Below are positions 50,701 through 59,600 of a stretch of DNA of 64,000 nt, in pieces. Numbering within the stretch: position 1 is the first letter of the stretch; each line of letters opens with the position of its first letter. The stretch is from Tachypleus tridentatus. Lineage: Eukaryota > Arthropoda > Merostomata > Xiphosura > Limulidae. The position numbers and the translations under genes are program-made. Below the pieces are notes generated by a model. That model saw only the letters and a list, made by a program, of their open reading frames with translations, searched no databases and was not told where the DNA came from. Where the stretch lies: positions 62,057,576 to 62,121,575 of the forward strand of contig NC_134830.1 in assembly GCF_004210375.1 (NCBI RefSeq), written 5' to 3'.

Positions 50701-53700
50701 CATTGTTGCCCACTGAACTTTCAAGAACTTTGCCTAAAGATTATAAATCAGCATGTCAAGAGACTTTATATTATTGGCCTGCTACAGTTGGCGTAACATA
50801 ACCCTCGAAAGTTATAATTACGATAGACATGTGTTAATCTGAAAACTACAGTTATTTGGACAGGAACATTTACAGATTTCAATTCAAACATTACAAACCA
50901 TTCAACTTCATAGAATTAACTTTGGGTCATTCCATGTCAAATCATCCAGGGAGCTGCAGGTGACCCCGACAGAATGCCTTGAAAAAATTCACATGTGCTC
51001 ATCTATCCATAAAAAGAAAATTTGCCAAAGATTAAATCAATATCTTTAATAGTCTCTGATTTACAGCCCTGTAAAGTATAAGTAATTTTGTTTTATTTTT
51101 GGCAAATTCATTTAAGGGCAACTTTGGCTGCTTAAAGCTGCAAGATTAATGGTGGTAGAAGGCTGAAATTTGCTACACTGACTGAATTAATCTCACAGAA
51201 TTCAAAAATGGTCTCAAACCAAGTTTATCTCCCTTATGAATTTCATAGTGAGGCTGTAAAATCACCTGAAAACCCCAAATCATAAAAAAAACATTGGTTT
51301 ATATAGGTGATTTTTACAGCCCCACTATGAAATTCATAAGGGAGATAAACTTGGTTTGAGACTATTTTTGAATTCTGCGAGATTAATTCAGTCAGTGTAG
51401 CAAATTTCAGCCTTCTACCACCATTACTCTTGCAGCTTTAAGCAGCCAAAATTGCCCGAAAATGAATTCGCCAAAAATAAAATTAATTATACTTTACAGG
51501 TTTGTAAATCAGAAACTAGTAGAGATATTGATCTAATCTTTGGCAATTTTTCATTATATGGGTAGATGAGCACATGTGAATTTTTTTAAGGCATTCTGAG
51601 GGGGTTACCTGGAAAATTTTCCAAAATCAAGATGATTTGACATGGAATGACCCCTTTGGATGTTAGTACTTCCACAAAGACTTCAGCTGCAAGAAACTTT
51701 ATGTGAAACTACAAAGAATAGAGCTGGTTAGTATTTCCCACCAAGTGAAGTGTACTTGTGTATCAGCATAAAATTACTTCACTCTCTGAGAACCATAGAT
51801 AAAAGATTAAGTTCCAAATCAAATATAAGGCTCAGTATTGTATGCAAGTCTATAAAACTGTTGTAAATAAATTATTATTGGTAATAATCATTATTACAGA
51901 CTGTATTGTTGTTTATATATTAAAATATATTTATGTTAAGAAAGAATATTGTGTATCAACCTTGTTGGCAAATATCATAAATTTACTACACATTGACATT
52001 CAAGTAACTTTTAAATTAAAATTAAAATTTTCAGCTACTTCAAATCGTAATACATAATGAACAACATAGTAAACTGGAGACTCATCCGAGTTAAATTACA
52101 ATATTTAACATAATGGATTTCATTATTTTTTCATCCATCTGTTCATCTCCTATTGTAGATAAAATATTGCCTTTCAACTAAAACAGATTTCATTGAATTG
52201 GGACTTAAAATGTTCATGATCTTGGCATTTAAACTTATTGTATATTACATCATAACAGCATGTCCAAGAACAATCACATAGGCCTGCATAAATACAGCAC
52301 ATATTTATACACTCTGTCAATGTGTCTGAATTCATACTTTTCTATTGTCTATGTACTTAACCAAATCTAAGACCAGTTTATTTTTTTGAAGACAAAGTCA
52401 GAAATCTGCATATAGAAAATTTTCTATTAGTATTAAAATATTGTTATTATAAACTTCTGAACAAATTATTGTGACCTAAGATTAGGATAGGTTAAATTAT
52501 ATTTTACTGAATAAATGTTGATAGCATATCAACTTTGTTCTACATTTTAAAACACTAACCACTAGTTTCAAAATTAGGTCCAGATGAGTCAAAATAACAA
52601 TATTATTGCAATATTGTATTCAGTCATTAATGTTACAATGTAGTAATCTTCTCACTTTAATACTGAAAACCAATGACTAATCTCAATATTTCGAAGAATA
52701 ATAACAATGAAAAATGTGTTGTATTCAAGTTTAAACATTACTGTAAATTAGTCTGACCATGTTGAAAGTCAAAAATCAATTGCATAGGATCATTCCCTAA
52801 GTAATAATTTCCATAGCCACCTTTCTTAGAACAGAAGTTAAACAATTCTTACAGTCAAAACAATGAAAAAAGATAGCCACTTACTCTATATGAACATACA
52901 CATTTGTAACTGCTGACTATAGAAGATAGCCTTTCACAAATAGCTAATGTACTTAACCAATCTTGCACTTAAAAAAAACACAATGAAATCTATACTGATT
53001 ACAAGCTGGATTATAAGAGCTAAAGAAATCACTAAATAAGAAACAATTTAATCTATAAAGTTTCAAGCAACCACGCTTCATCAAAATTAAACATCAATGG
53101 TTATGTTTGACAAAGAGAGGTTGTTTGAAATGTTAACAGCTTGCTCATTATATACAAAATATACATGAACATTTCTCACTTTTACTGTTTAATCTGATAC
53201 AGGTACATGCTTGCATATCACTCTAGATATAGATAAAGCATTAGAAACATGACTAAATCTGTTATTACAAAACATTTAGAATACTGAGGTATTAACATGC
53301 CACAATTCAAATGAATTTCAACACGAGTAAGCTATCAACCAGCATTTAAACTAATTTTTCAGTACTATCATATTGCATTACATTTAATATAATTTCATCA
53401 CAAATTTTTATTGTTATTTTGCCTAAATAATCATATTTATGTTAAGTTAAACTGAAGCAACTTTTTGACAGTTCTTTAAAACTTTGTGAAATCTAAAATA
53501 TGTTCATAAACGTCACCATTTGCACTTCTCACTAAAGGCACATATCACAAGTATACAAGCATTTCTTAAAAATAACACTAATTGATTTTACAAATCTACA
53601 ATTTTCTTACCTTCTACCAAATTCTAGAGTTGACTTTGTCTCGGTCTCATTGTAAGAGGCTGGAGAACAACAGATTATAATTGTTGTGCGTGAGTTTCCT

Positions 53701-56618
53701 CCTAAACTTTCTTGAAGAATTCGAGTAAGCTTGCTGTCACGATATGGAATGTGGCTTTTCTAAATGTAAAGCATGAGAGAACTTATGGCAAATATAAACA
53801 ACATAAAATATCAAAACCAGGTATATGTTAAAATTCAGTATTCATAAAAAAAATTATGCTTAACATTAAAAAATATTTGTATGCGAGACTTGCAACTATA
53901 TTACACCAAATTATATGATTCAACATGTCAAATCATTGTAGTATTACCTGTTACAAGTAAAACAAGTTAATTATACATTAACTTGTAATGTAAGAATTTA
54001 TATCATAAAATGTTACCTTCTTAACATATAATATTTAATATGTCCAGTATATTTTATAGTTCCAAAAGTGTTTTATGAACATAAAGAAATAGACATTTCT
54101 CACATTTCCATCAGCTAATGCTGAAATTACATTTCCCAGAGCAGAAAGAGATTTGTTGATGTTCTTAGCTTCATCCAAAACCATTCCTTCAGCCCCAGTT
54201 TTACTCACCTGCATAAAACAAAAAAAGTTTCATTAAAAATAAATAAAATCCTATTCTAGTGTTCTATTACTTTTAGTTACCTGCTTTTACTTATTTTCTT
54301 TCTTTAAGTTCCATTTCATAACAACAAACAACTTGTTCTGTATCAACTGTAATACTGTTAGGCCTAATCCCAATTACAGTTCTGAAAGTTCCTATTTTAT
54401 CTTAATGCAAACTTCAATACACTACATCTGGTACAGAATGTGATGAATAAGATGTTTATTATACTGTCCTCTATGATTATAATGCAAGTTAATTGTGTAA
54501 AGTCAGAAACATTGAAAAGTAAACACTGTGACAGAGCTTCTACATGTAAATCATTAAGTAGACTAAAAACATACATCTATGTGTGCAAGAACAAGAAACT
54601 ATAGACTTATGTACTTAAACAACCTGGAAAATGTACACTCAGAAGCTTGGTTCTGACAGTAAGGGTGTGAAAGTTATGGGCTACATATTTTTATTTGAGA
54701 ATTAATTCACTTAATGCACTGAACAGCTAGTTACAGAAAACAGAGATGCCATGTTCACACATTATGCACAACCTTTATTTCATTGATAAGTTGACTTTTT
54801 AAATCTACATTTATTTATATTGCAGTGGCTGTTGAAGACTAATCTCTTGAGCATCAGGAACATAATCTGTCATGTCCCAAGACTCGTTTAATTTTGATAT
54901 CAGTGAATCACTATAAGGTGTTCTTGAATTAAAAAAAAGATTTAACAAAGTCTCTCTTATTCAACATCTCTAAACAAACTGCAAATGGTTCTTGTTAAGA
55001 AATTGTAATCTTCCAAAATTCTTACTGCTTTATTGTTTAGAAGGATCACAGTGATTGACAATATACAAAACCTCAGAATATTTCATTATTTGTGTTCAAC
55101 CACTGTATGTATGTATTTATGTTTTCACATACAACTGAAAAATATGTTAACAAGGCTTTAATATCAATACTGCAATATCTATACCTATTTCCAAAGTAAA
55201 AGTATTTGTAACAGATGCTAGAGTACTCAATGATTATGTTTCCAACACAAAAAAAAGGGGCATTTATTATTTGAATATTTTAAAGACATTTCCAATGTTC
55301 ACACAGATTCACTCTTTCCTTTCTGTATTCTATATTTTACACATATGGAAACTTACCAATAAAACTTAAGGCATAAAGTGAAAACTATACAAGCATATAA
55401 AAATATCTATCTATTAGTTTGTTATAACTCAAAAACAAGCAAAAACAAAAAACTGCATCATCCGAGAAGATCTCAGAGTACAAGCATTTTTTGTTTAATT
55501 TGTTTTTGTCTCAGCTTGTTTTTTCGAACAAACTAATATAATTAGTCAGAGGTTTGGATTGGCTGTTTTAATGCAGTCCTTCCTTGTGATTTTACTCATT
55601 TACCTTCATTAAAACATTATTTTCACTAAAAGAAATATCTCTATACATAAAAAGATAAGGCACCCAACACAATCAAATATGTTACTCAAAAGAAATTTAA
55701 CAAAATTAGGTATAGACTAGATAAAAAACTTTATTTTGAAATCTGAATTGAAGCTTGCTGTATCTACCTAATTGATAAAACCATCAACTTGTCACAGAAG
55801 TCAGAAAAATCTGGATATTTCTCTGAAACTATTCAAATATGTTATTCAATTGAGCTCTAATCATTAAAACCTCAGCCATGTAAATAACAACACATCAGTC
55901 TTTCTTATAAGAAAACCCAGAATCAAATACCAGTCCCTATCACAATAAATAGTTTTTCTCAAGTCTTCTTAGAAGACAGGATCAGATTAGTAGCCAAAAA
56001 CTGGATTTGAATTAATTAATAATTAGTAATAGTAATAAACAAGTAACTAACTAATAACTAAACTTAGATGCTTGTAAAGACTGCTAACTCTGTCAACAAA
56101 CAACAAAGTTGGAATAAATAACTTCATCTTTTTTTCTTTAATAGCTTAAAACTTACTTTTTCACTTCCAGCTAAATCTACCAAGTACAATTTCCCACTTA
56201 GTTTCTTTTGGTTTTCCATATTCTCTTGTTTTACATTTATTAGGAATACACTGTGACTACGGGAACTGTGCTCATTCATATCTAAAATCATTATGATAAA
56301 TAAAAAAAATGCACTTAACTTGTTTACAGTGAAATGACTTACGAAATATAATCAATGTTTACACTTACAGATGACATTTATTACATTAGTATATATAATT
56401 AAACTAGAAACCTTAGTAACTGTTTCAATTGACAAGTATAAATAGTAAACACGATCTTTCTTGAAGTTTAACTCGTCATTCTACATAAGTCTGATTAAAA
56501 TAAATACAGTGATTTTTGTTTTAAACTGTATTTTAAAATCACAGCAATGCTTTTCGTATACAACCACAGATACGTTATGACACATTAAAATTTCAGTTTC
56601 ATCTTTCTTCTGCATAGT

Positions 56619-56659
<41 letters not shown>

Positions 56660-59600
56660 TGGCCGAAATCTTAAGGCCAATGAACATAAAGAAAAAATAT
56701 GCATTTTGAGGTGTTAGACTCAACCACTTATTTGAGTGGAGCTTTGAAAGATGAAAATAAAAAAATATATAAATTTTTACCTTATTAAAAGAAACATGCA
56801 TAATGCTTGAGCTGAAGCAAACAAAGCAACAAATCAATATTTAATATTTAGTAATAATTTCTCTAAAAACTGAAAAAGAAACCCAACTAAGAATGAAAAA
56901 TGCATTTATGCCAATTGTTCAATTATTGTCATAATAATACAATTTTGCCAAAGTATTTATTTAAGAAGGAAAATTTAAATAATGTATAAAGATATCAATT
57001 GTCCTTTACCAAAAGAAGCAATGTGTAAAATAATCCAGAATATCTGTCTTTCATCAAACAATACTTAAACAACCTTAACTATCCTAACATAAAAAAAAAA
57101 TTTTTTTTGTTCTTTACTTAACATTATGAAAGGTACTGAAATAATTACAAATACACTTTTGGTATTATAAATGTGTTTTGTTTTTTCCCATAGGAAGATG
57201 CAAGTCTCAATAAATAGCATACACAAAGGTCAAACATTTTGCCTAGGGAAGCCAATGTTATTCATTTTTCTGGGCTGATTATTAGTCCCAATTTGGCCCC
57301 AAGTATACCTGAATATACAAAGAATTATTTACTGTCATTAGATGATTTTCCACACTTTAAATGCTTGCAAAAGAACAAAAACACACAACAAAAGATGAAA
57401 CTAGAATTAAAAGATGACACCATGGTTAACTGTAGCAAAATAAGATGTTATCTTTTAATTCTATTGTAATCTCGCTTTATTTGTTAATTTCTTACAAGAG
57501 GTTAATAAATATGTGTTAAATATTTTAGTAAAAAAGAAGATATACTTGTCACAGCTATGTGTCTGTTTGCTTTTCCTTCATCAATAACTTCCATCACTTC
57601 TTCTGGACTAGTGACAAACTTTTCTGTTGCACCCTAATGGTGAACACAAGAAAGCATTAATACTTCGAAATATAGCATTGGAAAACCTAAACATTAAATC
57701 CATCCATTTGGTAAGCTATATGTTTTTATCAAGACACTTGCAAATAATGTAAGATGTAAAATTATGATCATTGTAGCTTTCATAAACTTCAAAAAATTAA
57801 TTAAAATGACAAACTTCTTAAGATATCATTCTGTTTACTTATGGCTATAAGCATCTTTAGTAAAACTGCAATTTTAGCAGGACTGAAATAAAAGTGCACA
57901 GAAACATCTGAATAAAAAATACAAAGTTGGAAAATAGATATTCATTAAAACACAATTAATATCTACATGCTTATAAGAGTTTACAAAGTAAATTGCTAAT
58001 TAGGTTAGTTTAAGAAACTGCCTACAGGAAGTACAAGTTAGGACAATAATTAAACATTAATTACTTTAAAAGTTACCACACTATCAATTATAAATAATAT
58101 GTATTCTAAAAATGGTTGGTATGGGTATTAAAATTTTATTTTAATTAATGTATTAATACCCATACAAGTTGTCTTTAGAATACATATTTACTTCAAGTGA
58201 GTTTCTCATCAACACAAATTATAAATAATATTTTTAAACCCATTACATTCAATCACTATAGGGGTTGTCAACCAGCAATGGTTAAAATGCCCTTTTTCAA
58301 TAAATAAGAGAGGTCATAAATGTGCTTCTTACATATTTTTGGCACCTTTGTATTTTTTTCATTATTTAGCATTTTTATTTGCATTCAGCTGCAGAAAACT
58401 TAAAATGTTACTAGTTTACTGAATTCTTGCACAAAGTTATTTGAGGGTTGTCTGTGTCAGACATTCCCTAACTGTGAAGTGCTGGACTAGAGGGAAGGCA
58501 GCTAGTGTGTTTTTTTTAAATCCATACATGTGATACTTGGGTAGTTATTTACCTGTAAATGCAACAGTGAAAGAGTTAAGAATCACACTGAATAGACCAA
58601 ACTATCAGAAGACTTAAAACTAGAAAAGCTATTTTTGACTCATTAATATCTCCTTAGTGTCATCTACCACCAGCAACTACCACCATAAATATGATTATTC
58701 TCAGGACATCCAAATTAACAACCAAACTTTACATACAAACAAATTAGCAAATAATACCAAATAAAAAAAGAAAATTCAACCAACTGAAAACCACACATAA
58801 CTGTTTCACACATGCTACTAGCCATGACAATGATTGTTATGTTATTACTACAGCCTTACTATAAATACATTTCTGAACAAAAATTAAAAGAAAAAACAAA
58901 GCACATGGCATTGAAAACTGTAACAGTACAGGGTCAGGAAAGTTACTTTTATTCAGGGTTATTTAGTCAATGAAAAAGGTAATTGTAAATGAGCAGTTTA
59001 TTGTTCTCATCTGAAACAATCAAAAATATATTGAAAGAGTAGTTCAGAAGATAAATACTTCTGATTAAATTACAAGTTTTTCATGGTATCTAATATTTAT
59101 AACTTGTACTTTCATGATATTAGAAAAACATGTAGGTTCAAAACGTCTTCATAGAAACGAAATAAAAACACTATAGCATGAGCACTTTCATAAGGTGGAC
59201 CTTTCTTCTTCAAAGACAAACTGTGGGTGAAAAAGAACTAAAAAGAAAGGAGTCCACCTTTTGAAAGTGTTTGGGTTAAAAAGATTTTATTTCATTTCTA
59301 CTTGTCATCCTAGAAGTTATAAGTCTGCTTAATAACGTATCACATGAAGTGTCTCTGTTAGTTATAATAATAAAGTTAACCTTACCTTTACATACGGAAC
59401 TCTGTTTTTGTCTTCATGGACTGAGAGGTTTGTTTTTGACACTGAAGAATAAAATTACTGCATGAACCACCATAAAGAAAATTATATAGAATACATGAAG
59501 TGTTTCAATCCATTTATATTTATGTTAACAAAAACAACAGTTCCATAAAAAAAAAAAATTACTTTTTGAAATAAAACAACTTTGAACATGACAACTGCAA

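Noticed and set aside
23400..59400. CRISPR-like arrays suggested by repeated short motifs
   Set aside because: The repeats are dispersed SINEs and inverted repeats in a eukaryotic genome; there is no regular spacing or direct-repeat array.
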